Shown in pieces: positions 1 to 7,724 of a stretch of DNA of 64,000 nucleotides (the stretch's first letter is position 1; the number at the start of each line of letters is the position of its first letter). Source of the DNA: Micromonospora carbonacea (GTDB lineage Bacteria; Actinomycetota; Actinomycetes; Mycobacteriales; Micromonosporaceae); the NCBI RefSeq assembly GCF_014205165.1, contig NZ_JACHMZ010000001.1, positions 6,802,501 to 6,866,500 of the forward strand, given 5' to 3'. The notes under the pieces are model-generated. The model saw nothing but the letters and a program-made list of their open reading frames with translations. It made no database searches and was not told the DNA's origin. The translations under genes and the position numbers were made by a program.

Positions 1-1
1 C

Positions 2-721
2 GCCGCCGATCTCGCGATCCGACTGGAACGCCGGCTCACCGCCGAGGAGTTTCGACAGGCCGTGCCGGCTGCCGGGACCGACGTGAAGGTCATGGTGGTC
101 CGAATCGGCTCGGCGTTGGAGGTCACGGCCGCCGTGCCGTTCCATCCCGAACTGGTCGGCTCCTGGCCGGCGTACCGGACCGCGCTCGCCGACGCGCAGA
201 GCGTCGTCTCCGCCGAGCTGAAGTCCCTGCTCGACCAGGAGCCCCGAGCCCGGCACGTCACCGGCCTGTCGCTGCATCTCAACACCAAGGACGTCCCCGG
301 CCGCGGCTACCTGGCACCGTTTGGCACCTCACTCGGCAAGGGCGACTGCGGCGCGGTCGGCCGTGGCAACCGGTACAGCGGCGTCATCGAGCCGCTCCGC
401 CCGGCCAGCGGTGAGGCGCCGGCCGGCAAGAACCCGGTGCACCACGCCGGCAAGATCTACACCGCGCTCGCCGCCGAGGCCGCCGAGCGGGTGCTGGCCG
501 AAACGTCGGCGTACGCCGAAGTCACCATCGCCGCCCGCAACGGCGGCCAACTCGGCGCTCCCGCCCACGTCCTGGTCTCGGTGGACCGCGAGGTCGACGC
601 CGCCACCGTGGCCGGGATCGACGGGGTGGTGCGGCGCGCCATCGCCGGGGCCCCGGCCTTCGCCGCCCGGTTCCTCGCCGCCGAGCCACTGACCCGGTTC
701 CGGGACGGGGTTGCCCTGTGA
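2..721 (+). CDS. S-adenosylmethionine synthetase, archaeal type (5' partial)
   Basis: This gene makes S-adenosylmethionine from methionine and ATP. The frame is open from the window edge, so the N-terminus lies outside; 239 residues are visible. The stretch GDCGAVGRGNRYSGVIEPLR, followed by AGKNPVHHAGKIYTALAAEA, matches the archaeal methionine adenosyltransferase family (pattern GD.G.VGRGNR..G.I.P.RP, GKNPV.H.GKIY) rather than the usual bacterial MetK. The stop overlaps the GTG of the next gene by 4 bases (GTGA), the first of a run of coupled junctions. An archaeal-type copy beside two methyltransferases suggests dedicated SAM supply for a biosynthetic pathway (inference). Family call is fairly sure; the pathway is unknown. 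Confidence 0.8.
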   Translation, partial: AADLAIRLERRLTAEEFRQAVPAAGTDVKVMVVRIGSALEVTAAVPFHPELVGSWPAYRTALADAQSVVSAELKSLLDQEPRARHVTGLSLHLNTKDVPGRGYLAPFGTSLGKGDCGAVGRGNRYSGVIEPLRPASGEAPAGKNPVHHAGKIYTALAAEAAERVLAETSAYAEVTIAARNGGQLGAPAHVLVSVDREVDAATVAGIDGVVRRAIAGAPAFAARFLAAEPLTRFRDGVAL

Positions 722-1377
722 CGACGAAGATCCTGTCCGAGGTGCACCAACGACACCTCGCCGCCCTCCTTGATCAGCCTGCGGTCATCGACGCGGAAGG
801 CCTCCGCATCGGCTCGCAGTACGTCATGTTCTTCGCCGAAGCCGACCTGATGCGCGAGCACGTCGCCCGCCTCACCGAGGGCTTCAGCCGTCCCGACGTG
901 TTGGAGGTGGGACTCGGCCTCGGCGTGTTCGCCGCGCAACTGTCGAAGCGAGAGGTCGGCTCGTACACCGCGATCGAACCGCATCCCGGCGTGGCTCTGG
1001 CCGCTCGGACGCGGCTGGTCGAAGCCTTCGACGCGCCCATGCGGGTGTACATCGACCCATGGCAGCTCGTGACGCTGCCAATCGAGGCCTTCGACGCGAT
1101 CATGTACGACACCTGGCCGCCGGACGGCCACGCCGATCCGGACTTCGCCGAGTTCGTCGCCAACGTCGCAATTCCCTGCCTGCGCCCCGGTGGCCGGTTC
1201 AGCTTCTTCCACAGCGGCACCGCGATCAGCCCGGCCCGCCGCGCCGTCCTCGACCGGCACTTCACGGAGTGGACCACCCACCCGCACACCATGCCGGCCG
1301 AGCAGACCCCACCGCACTGGACCAAACCCAGCCGCGACTTCCTGATCCCGATCGCCACGAAAGGCCGCACTCGATGA
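718..1377 (+). CDS. SAM-dependent methyltransferase, guanidinoacetate/arginine N-methyltransferase-like
   Basis: A 219-residue class I methyltransferase. Motif I LEVGLGLGVF is at about residues 62-71, an acidic strand end IEPHP near 86-90, and DAIMYDTWP at about 126-134 resembles the FD.I.YDTYP signature of guanidinoacetate N-methyltransferase and fungal arginine methyltransferase RMT2. It likely methylates a guanidino or amidino nitrogen (inference from family). The GTG start overlaps the SAM synthetase stop and its own stop overlaps the next ATG, so translation is coupled. The substrate is not evident from the window. Confidence 0.75.
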   Translation: MTTKILSEVHQRHLAALLDQPAVIDAEGLRIGSQYVMFFAEADLMREHVARLTEGFSRPDVLEVGLGLGVFAAQLSKREVGSYTAIEPHPGVALAARTRLVEAFDAPMRVYIDPWQLVTLPIEAFDAIMYDTWPPDGHADPDFAEFVANVAIPCLRPGGRFSFFHSGTAISPARRAVLDRHFTEWTTHPHTMPAEQTPPHWTKPSRDFLIPIATKGRTR

Positions 1378-2132
1378 CCACCCCGATCGCGCCGGCGGTC
1401 ACCGCGCAGCAGATCGACCGGTTCGCCTCGCACGGCTACCTCGTCCTGCCGGACCTGATCCCGCCCGCTGCCATCCAGGGCCTCCGCGTCAAGGCCGACG
1501 AGATTCTCGGTGACCGACTTGCCCGGATGGTGGCCTCCAGGACGCTCGACCCGCGCGTCACCTGGTGGCGCCTAGCCAGCGGCAAGCCGTACATCCTCAA
1601 GGTCAAGCCCGTGGTCGACCTGTCCCCCGCCGCCACGTCGGTGGCCGACGCCCCTGCGTTGCGCACCGTCGTCGCCGACCTCCTCGGTGCGCCCCCGACG
1701 CTGATGGACAACAAGCTGATGTACAAGCAAACCGTCGACGTCACCGCAGGCTGGGCGGCACTGCCGGTGCTGGGCGAGGAGGTCCGCAAGCACACCGACG
1801 CCGCCTACTACGCGACACGTGGCTACCCACGGGTGCTCACCGTCGCCGTCTGCCTCGACCCCTGCACCGAGAAGGCCGGCGCGCTGCGGGTCTGGCCCGG
1901 CAGCCACCGCCGCGCCATCGAGATGATCCCGACGGACAACCAGGGGCCCGTCGTACCCGACGCCGCCGCCCCCGACACGACGGCCGTGACCCTGGTCGCC
2001 GCGCCCGGCACGGTCCTGATCTGGGACGCCGCCCTGGTCCACGCCAGCGGACCCAACACCTCCGGTCACCCACGCCGGCTGCTCGTGCTCGGCTACAGCC
2101 CCGCCCACCCGAACCACGGGACACCGCGATGA
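1374..2132 (+). CDS. PhyH-family Fe(II)/2-oxoglutarate dioxygenase
   Basis: 252 residues with the phytanoyl-CoA dioxygenase layout. The N-terminal region FASHGYLVLPDLIPPAAI is typical. The metal-binding facial triad is visible as H140-x-D142 (RKHTDAAYY) and H223 (LVHASGP), with arginines 234/235 (GHPRRLL) placed to bind 2-oxoglutarate. It is expected to hydroxylate or otherwise oxidise a small molecule in the cytoplasm. The ATG at 1374 is chosen because it forms an ATGA overlap with the methyltransferase stop; the frame is open further upstream but that overlaps real coding sequence. The substrate is unknown. Confidence 0.82.
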   Translation: MTTPIAPAVTAQQIDRFASHGYLVLPDLIPPAAIQGLRVKADEILGDRLARMVASRTLDPRVTWWRLASGKPYILKVKPVVDLSPAATSVADAPALRTVVADLLGAPPTLMDNKLMYKQTVDVTAGWAALPVLGEEVRKHTDAAYYATRGYPRVLTVAVCLDPCTEKAGALRVWPGSHRRAIEMIPTDNQGPVVPDAAAPDTTAVTLVAAPGTVLIWDAALVHASGPNTSGHPRRLLVLGYSPAHPNHGTPR

Positions 2133-2194
2133 AGACCCTCATGCTCGGCGCCAGCGCCCGCGACCCGGACATGATCGAACGGTGGAGGGGATGA
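2129..2194 (+). CDS. 21-residue mini-ORF, translationally coupled on both sides
   Basis: The ATG overlaps the dioxygenase stop (ATGA at 2129-2132) and the TGA overlaps the next ATG (ATGA at 2191-2194). This is exactly the spacing used at the neighbouring plus-strand junctions. A weak purine stretch (cacggga) lies about 7 bases upstream. The peptide begins MKTLMLGASARD and ends DMIERWRG. I recognise no family. It may be a small substrate peptide for the downstream ATP-grasp ligase, a coupling peptide, or the remnant of a lost gene. The punctuation is striking, but 22 codons alone are weak evidence. Confidence 0.45.
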   Translation: MKTLMLGASARDPDMIERWRG

Positions 2195-2823
2195 CGGCGG
2201 TGCTGCCCTACACCCAACCCGCGCCATACCACTCGCAGTGGGGCGAGGACCGCTGGCTCGCCGAGAACTACCACCTCCCGGCCCACGGAGTGTTCGTCGA
2301 CATCGGCGCTGGCGACGGCATACGCGGCAGCAACAGCCTCTACTTCGAGAACCGCGGCTGGCGCGGACTCTGCGTGGACGCCGACCCTCGCAACCACCAG
2401 CGCCTTCGGCACCGCTGCTGCGCCGTGGACACCTGCGCCGTGTCCGCCACCCCCGGACTCTGGCCATTCGGCATGTACGCCCACAAGCCCTCCTGGTCCG
2501 GCCTACAACGGCGCGGCACCGACTACCAGGAGATCCTCGTCGCCTGCCGGACCCTGGAAGACCTCCTCGACCAGTGGTGCATCGACCAGATCGACCTGCT
2601 CAGCATCGACGTCGAAGGCGCCGAACTCGACGTCTGGGACTCCTTCGACCACACCCGGCACCGACCGAGCGTCGTCGTCATCGAGTTCGACGATGACCAC
2701 CCCGACCGACACCCGCAGACGATCCACCGCCACCTCGGCCAGGAAACCTACGAACTCGTCCACGAGACACCAGCGAACCTGATCCTGCACCGAACAGACC
2801 GGCCATGGCGGCGACGCCGATGA
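2191..2823 (+). CDS. FkbM-family methyltransferase
   Basis: 210 residues. The SAM-binding motif FVDIGAGDG is at about residues 35-43 (after SQWGEDRWLAENY, a frequent start of this family) and the later IDVEGAELDVWDS is the FkbM signature. Members O- or N-methylate natural products and sugars. I use the ATG at 2191, which overlaps the mini-ORF stop; a GTG three codons earlier (2182) is possible but has no ribosome-binding site. A GGAGG lies only 2 bases before 2191, so re-initiation by coupled ribosomes is likely. The stop overlaps the next start (ATGA). Confidence 0.8.
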   Translation: MTAVLPYTQPAPYHSQWGEDRWLAENYHLPAHGVFVDIGAGDGIRGSNSLYFENRGWRGLCVDADPRNHQRLRHRCCAVDTCAVSATPGLWPFGMYAHKPSWSGLQRRGTDYQEILVACRTLEDLLDQWCIDQIDLLSIDVEGAELDVWDSFDHTRHRPSVVVIEFDDDHPDRHPQTIHRHLGQETYELVHETPANLILHRTDRPWRRRR

Positions 2824-4193
2824 GCAGGCCCGGCCTACTGATCAACCGGCTACTACCCGACGGCAAACTGATCGTCGTGTGCGGACGCGCCGACGACGCG
2901 GAAGCCTGGCAGGCACTGCTCGGCCCGGCCCGGTGCCTCGCCATCGCCTTGGACGACGCACCATCCGACGTCCGACCCCGGACGCTGCGCGGCGCGTCCG
3001 ACCACCTCGCATGGCAACATCGCGCGGTCGGCGGACTCGACGGCTCCGGCTGGCTCGCCGGGCCGGCCGACGCCTTCGACCCCGACCGCATCGCGACGCT
3101 CGTCCTGCCCGACCCGCTCGATCCGCTCGAAGCTGGGGGCCGGCGACGGTTCGGCGTCAGACAGCCCGCGTGGCGGCTGTTCGAGGACAAGACCGTGGTC
3201 GACACGCTCTGGGACGCCGCCGGGATACCCCGCGCACCGTCGATCGTCCGTGACGGTACCGCTGACCTCGCGATGCTCGGGGCGAGCGTCGACCAGGGAG
3301 CCGGAGTCGTCTGCTCCTTCCAGCCCAGGGGTGCCGCACCATCGGCTGGCGGCGACGGCATCTGGTGGTGGCGCGACGGCCCACCACCGACGACCATCCC
3401 CACCCCCGAACCCGGAACCTGGCGCGTCCGGCTGATGCCACTTCTCGAAGGAATCCCGGTACGCCTGCACGGGCTGACCCTCGCCACCACGGTCATCCCG
3501 TTTCCGCCCATGGAACTTGTGACGCTTCCCCGCCCCGAGCAGGGGACCTTCCTGTGCGCCGGCGCCGTTCCGATGCTCGGCGATACGGTCGACCTTGTCA
3601 GTCAGACCGAACGGATCGGGGTTGGTCTGCGCGATCGCCTCGGCTACCGTGGCGGCTTCTCCGTCGACGGCATCCTCACCCGCACGGGGTTTCAGCCCAC
3701 CGACTTGAACGCTCGGCTCACCTCCGCCATGGAAGCGACAGCGTCGGACCGCCGAGTCCTGCTGCACGCGGTCAACCTGCTCGCGCGGGAAGGAAACGAA
3801 CCCGACACCGGCGCGGTCGCGCAACTCGCGGAGGGCGTGTTCTCCATCGGCAGCACCTGCACGATCTTCGGTGCGGCCACGTCCGCAGACGAGAGAGCCC
3901 CTCGGAAGGCATGGGTTCGCTGGGATGGCGACCGGCTGGTCCCCGCCGCAGGCAACGACGCAGACGGAAGTCTCGTCATCACCCCGTCTCCACGAGGTTG
4001 GCTGCTGACCACGGCCCTTGCCACCGCCCGGCTCCCAGGCGGTGGCCGGGTCGGACCATGGGCACCTGAGGTCTTCCGGCTCAGCGACGAGATACTCGGC
4101 ACCAACTTCGGCCGCCTCGCACCGCCATTCGGCACCCGGTCCCGCGCCTGTCTGCGGAAGTTGCGATTCGGTGCGGGGTTGGCTCGGGAGTAG
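2820..4193 (+). CDS. ATP-grasp ligase of a biosynthetic operon
   Basis: 457 residues, last gene of the operon. The region FEDKTVVDTLWDAAGIPRAP (about residues 123-142) resembles the K-binding lid and helix of ATP-grasp enzymes, and GYRGGFSVDGILTRTGFQPTDLNAR carries the acidic and NAR-type metal and ATP-binding residues. ATP-grasp enzymes form amide or peptide bonds through acyl phosphates. The architecture is reminiscent of ligases that join amino acids or peptides (PGM1-like), but the subfamily is not certain. ATG 2820 is preferred over the upstream ATG 2805 because it overlaps the previous stop. It converges on argS with 42 bases between. Confidence 0.65.
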   Translation: MSRPGLLINRLLPDGKLIVVCGRADDAEAWQALLGPARCLAIALDDAPSDVRPRTLRGASDHLAWQHRAVGGLDGSGWLAGPADAFDPDRIATLVLPDPLDPLEAGGRRRFGVRQPAWRLFEDKTVVDTLWDAAGIPRAPSIVRDGTADLAMLGASVDQGAGVVCSFQPRGAAPSAGGDGIWWWRDGPPPTTIPTPEPGTWRVRLMPLLEGIPVRLHGLTLATTVIPFPPMELVTLPRPEQGTFLCAGAVPMLGDTVDLVSQTERIGVGLRDRLGYRGGFSVDGILTRTGFQPTDLNARLTSAMEATASDRRVLLHAVNLLAREGNEPDTGAVAQLAEGVFSIGSTCTIFGAATSADERAPRKAWVRWDGDRLVPAAGNDADGSLVITPSPRGWLLTTALATARLPGGGRVGPWAPEVFRLSDEILGTNFGRLAPPFGTRSRACLRKLRFGAGLARE

Positions 4194-4235
4194 ACCTGCC
4201 GGCCGGCGAGCAAACATGGTTGGGCCGACGATCGG

Positions 4236-5954
4236 CTACATGCGTTCCGGAGTGGTGATGCCGAGCAGGTGCAGGCCTCGGTGCAGGACCCGGGCGGTGA
4301 GGTCGCACAGGGCCAGCCGGCTGTCGCGTACCTCGCTGGCGGCGCGCAGGACGGGGCAGCGTTCGTAGAAGCCGCTGAAGGTGGCGGCGAGGGTATGCAG
4401 GTAGCCGGCGAGTCGGTGGAACTCCAGGGTCTGTTCGACACCGCTGACGACGGTGCCGAAGTTGACCAGTTCGAGGGCGAGGGCGTGCTCGGCGGGGTGC
4501 GTGATCGAGATCGGTGCCGCGGTGAGCTGCTCGATGCTGGCGCGGCGGAAGATGGACCGGATCCGGGCGTGGGCGTACTGGAGGTACGGGGCGGTGTTGC
4601 CGTCGAGGGAGAGCATCCGTTGCCAGTCGAAGACGTAGTCCTTGATCCGGTCGGTGGACAGGTCGGTGTACTTGATGGCGCCGATGCCGACCGCGCGGGC
4701 GACGTCGGCGACGGCCGCCTCGGGCAGGTCGGGGTTCTTCTGCCGGGCCAGTTCGGCGGCCCTGGTCACGGCCTCGTCGAGCAGTCCGACGAGCTTGATC
4801 GAGCCGCCGGCCCGGCTGCGTAGCATCTTGCCGTCCGGGCCGAGGATCGAGCCGAAGCCGATGTGTTCGGCCCGTGCGGGCGGGCTCAGCCAGCCGGCGT
4901 GCCGGGCGACCGCGTACACCATCTCGAAGTGCTGGCGTTGCGGCAGGCCCACCACGTAGAGCAGCCGGGTCGCGCCGAGGTCCCGGGTCCGGTGCCGGAT
5001 CGCCGCGAGGTCGGTGGCCGCGTAGCCGTACCCGCCGTCGCGCTTGCGCACGATGATCGGCAGTGGCTGCCCGTCGCGGCCGGTGAAGCCCTCCGGGAAG
5101 ACGCAGGCGGCGTCGCCACTGTCCCGCAGCAGCCCGAGCCGGTCCAGCTCCTCGGTCACCGGGGCGAGCATGTCGTTGTAGTAGCTCTCACCGTGGAAGT
5201 CCTGCTCGGTGAGCAGGACACCGAGCTGGTCGTAGACGGTCAGGAAGTACTTCTCCGACTCGGCGACCAGCAGCCGCCACAACCGCAGGGTCAGCTCGTC
5301 GCCGCCCTGCAGGGCGACCACCCGCCGCCGGGCCCGCTCCTTGAACGCGTCGTCGGCGTCGAACTTCGCCCTGGCCGCCTTGTAGAACGAGTCCAGGTCC
5401 CCGACGGACAGCTCGTGGGCGGCCTCCGACTCGCCCAGGTCGAGCAGGTGCTCGATGAGCATCCCGAAGGGGGTCCCCCAGTCGCCCAGGTGGTTGGCCT
5501 TGATCACCCGGTGCCCGAGCCACTCCAGCAGCCGCACGGCGGCGTCGCCGATGACGGTCGATCGAAGGTGCCCGACGTGCATCTCCTTGGCCACGTTCGG
5601 CGCCGAGTAGTCGACGACCACCGTCTCGGGAGCGGCGCTCACCGCGACGCCGAGCCGGGGGTCCGCGGCCATCCTCGACAGCAGGGTGCCGAGAGCCGGG
5701 TCGGCGACCGTCAGGTTGATGAACCCCGGGCCGGACACCTCCACGGCCGCGCAGAGATCCGCCAGCGCCACCCGGCCGAGGACCTCGGCGGCGATGTCCC
5801 GGGGCGGGCGGCCGAGCCGACGCGCCAGGGCCAGGGCGGCGTCGGACTGGTAGTCGGCGTGCTGCGACCGCCGCACGACCGGGTCGACCGGCCCGCCGGC
5901 CACGGCCGAGAACGCCTGCGCCAGCCGCTCGGCCAACAGCTTTTCAAGATCCAT
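4236..5954 (-). CDS. argS: arginyl-tRNA synthetase
   Basis: 572 residues, full length for the family. It charges tRNA-Arg with arginine. The class I signatures are HVGH at residues 126-129 (in SAPNVAKEMHVGHLRS) and KMLRS (in GPDGKMLRSRAGG) in place of KMSKS. The N-terminal additional domain and the C-terminal anticodon-binding helical domain ending in RVLHRGLHLLGI are both present. It lies 127 bases downstream of gltX in the same direction. Two aminoacyl-tRNA synthetases adjacent to each other and to a biosynthetic operon could be secondary copies, but that cannot be decided from this window. Confidence 0.95.
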   Translation of the reverse strand: MDLEKLLAERLAQAFSAVAGGPVDPVVRRSQHADYQSDAALALARRLGRPPRDIAAEVLGRVALADLCAAVEVSGPGFINLTVADPALGTLLSRMAADPRLGVAVSAAPETVVVDYSAPNVAKEMHVGHLRSTVIGDAAVRLLEWLGHRVIKANHLGDWGTPFGMLIEHLLDLGESEAAHELSVGDLDSFYKAARAKFDADDAFKERARRRVVALQGGDELTLRLWRLLVAESEKYFLTVYDQLGVLLTEQDFHGESYYNDMLAPVTEELDRLGLLRDSGDAACVFPEGFTGRDGQPLPIIVRKRDGGYGYAATDLAAIRHRTRDLGATRLLYVVGLPQRQHFEMVYAVARHAGWLSPPARAEHIGFGSILGPDGKMLRSRAGGSIKLVGLLDEAVTRAAELARQKNPDLPEAAVADVARAVGIGAIKYTDLSTDRIKDYVFDWQRMLSLDGNTAPYLQYAHARIRSIFRRASIEQLTAAPISITHPAEHALALELVNFGTVVSGVEQTLEFHRLAGYLHTLAATFSGFYERCPVLRAASEVRDSRLALCDLTARVLHRGLHLLGITTPERM

Positions 5955-6022
5955 GCGGGTACGCCAATCTCGCTCCGATCCGCCCTCACGCGGGAGGCGG
6001 ATCTGCCGGGGGAATGCTCGGG

Positions 6023-6072
6023 GAGCGGATCGATCGACGACCAGGTTGACCGGCGGAATCGATCCGCCGCTC
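6023..6072. terminator. Inverted repeat between gltX and argS
   Basis: GAGCGGATCGAT (6023-6034) pairs with ATCGATCCGCCGCTC (6058-6072), leaving a 3-base bulge and a 23-base loop. It sits in the 127-base gap between gltX and argS. It could be an attenuating terminator or a regulatory stem; no U-tract follows on the minus strand, so its function is open. Confidence 0.3.
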
Positions 6073-6081
6073 GCGAAGAGG

Positions 6082-7485
6082 TCAGCTCAGGCGGTCGAGG
6101 GCGGCTCGCAGGCGAGCCACGGTTCGCTCACGTCCGAGGATCTCGATCGACTCGAACAGCGGCAGCCCGACGGTGCGGCCGGTCACCGCGACGCGTACCG
6201 GTGCCTGGGCCTTGCCGAGCTTGAGCCCGCGCTCCGCGCCGATCACCTCCAGCGTCGACTTGAGCACCTCGGTCTGCCACTCGCACGTCTCGTACGCCTC
6301 GACCACGGCGGCCAGCAGCTCCGGGGCCTCGGCCTTCATGGCCTTCGCCCACGCAGCCTCGTCGGTGACCGGCTCATTGAGGAACAGAAAGTCGACCATG
6401 GGCACGATCTCGGAAAGCACCGCTATCCGGGTCTGCGCCAGTTCGGCGACCGCAGCGAACGCCTTCGCGTCGTACGCCTCCGCCCGCCACGGCGTGGCCT
6501 CGGCGCTCAACCAGGGCTGACACGCCTCGACGAACGCCTCCACCGACAGCGCCCGGATGTAGTCCCCGTTGAAGGCCCGCAGTTTCTTCACGTCGAAGAA
6601 CGCCGGAGAAGGGTTGACATCCTCCAGCCGAAACTCCGCCACGATGTCGTCCCAGGGCAGGATCTCGCGGTCACCGGACGGCGCCCACCCGAGCAGCATC
6701 AGGTAGTTCCGCATCGCCGCGGCGAGGTACCCCTCGGCGCGGAAGTCCTCCAGGGCCACCCGGTCCCGGCGCTTGGACAGCTTCTGCCGCTTCTCGTTGA
6801 CCAGGATCGGCGCGTGCACCCACACCGGGGGCTCGGCGCCCAGCGCCTCCCACAGCAGTTGCTGCTTCGGCGCGTTGGGGAGGTGTTCCTCCGCCCGGAT
6901 CACGTGGGTGATGCCCATGACCATGTCGTCGACCACGTTCGCCAGCAGGAACACCGGCGACCCGTCGCCACGGGCGATCACAAAGTCCTCGATCAGCTTG
7001 TTGTCGAAGGTCGGCTTGCCGCGTACCAGGTCGACGATCACGGTCGAGCCGTCGTCCGGCGTACGGAAGCGCAGAGCGCGACCGTCTCCGGCGGTCAGGC
7101 CACGGTCCCGGCAGAAGCCGTCGTAGCCCTTGTGCTCGCTGCCCGTCCGCGCGATGACCTGGTCCCGGGCGCAGTCGCAGTAGTAGGCAAGCCCGGCGGC
7201 GAGGAGCCGGTCGATGGCCTCCCGATGGTGCGGTGCGTAGTCGGACTGGAACAGCGGACCCTCGTACTCACTTGGGCCGATGCCGAGCCACTCCATCGCG
7301 TCGAGGATGCCCTGGACCCACTCCGGGCGGTTCCGCGCCGCGTCCGTGTCCTCGATCCGCAGCACCATCGTCCCGCCCGACTGTCGGGCCAGCACCCAGT
7401 TGAACAGGACGGACCGGGCGTTGCCCACGTGGAACATGCCCGTCGGGGAGGGTGCGAAGCGAACGCGGAGATCGGAATTGGCCAC
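6082..7485 (-). CDS. gltX: glutamyl-tRNA synthetase
   Basis: 467 residues from the GTG at 7485. It charges tRNA-Glu with glutamate. The family start [19 protein letters not shown] (HIGH-type motif HVGN at 19-22) follows only seven residues, which is why the longer open frame to 7638 is rejected. The KMSKS equivalent is KLSKRRD. A Cys pair CDCARD near residue 127 recalls the zinc-binding insertion seen in many GluRS. argS follows in the same direction. The upstream side is separated from an IS256 element by about 240 bases in which I see no gene. Confidence 0.94.
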   Translation of the reverse strand: MANSDLRVRFAPSPTGMFHVGNARSVLFNWVLARQSGGTMVLRIEDTDAARNRPEWVQGILDAMEWLGIGPSEYEGPLFQSDYAPHHREAIDRLLAAGLAYYCDCARDQVIARTGSEHKGYDGFCRDRGLTAGDGRALRFRTPDDGSTVIVDLVRGKPTFDNKLIEDFVIARGDGSPVFLLANVVDDMVMGITHVIRAEEHLPNAPKQQLLWEALGAEPPVWVHAPILVNEKRQKLSKRRDRVALEDFRAEGYLAAAMRNYLMLLGWAPSGDREILPWDDIVAEFRLEDVNPSPAFFDVKKLRAFNGDYIRALSVEAFVEACQPWLSAEATPWRAEAYDAKAFAAVAELAQTRIAVLSEIVPMVDFLFLNEPVTDEAAWAKAMKAEAPELLAAVVEAYETCEWQTEVLKSTLEVIGAERGLKLGKAQAPVRVAVTGRTVGLPLFESIEILGRERTVARLRAALDRLS

Positions 7486-7724
7486 GGATAGCAGGCTACC
7501 GAACAAGCGGCGGTCAGCCTCACCGATATCCGCGCCCGGAGCTCCCGAGGCGAGACGTAGTGCCCTACCTGCGTGAACCTGCCGTAACCGGAATGCTGAA
7601 GCAGCGGCGCACGGCAACTGTTCACTGTTCAGCGCCATTCTCTACGCCAGCCGCACCGGGTAGCCGGTGTGTTCATGCTTGCCCGGCAGGTCGGGTAGAG
7701 CGGGTCACGTCCGCGCTGGTGGTG

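Noticed and set aside
457..1433. Long open minus-strand frames opposite the SAM synthetase and methyltransferase genes
   Set aside because: Their translations are Arg/Gly/Ser-rich without domains and they mirror real genes; typical of high-GC DNA.
4863..6224. 453-codon plus-strand frame through argS
   Set aside because: It is the antisense shadow of argS, rich in Val/Gly/Arg/Gln and without motifs.
5953..7491. 512-codon plus-strand frame through gltX
   Set aside because: Antisense shadow of gltX; no recognisable protein features.
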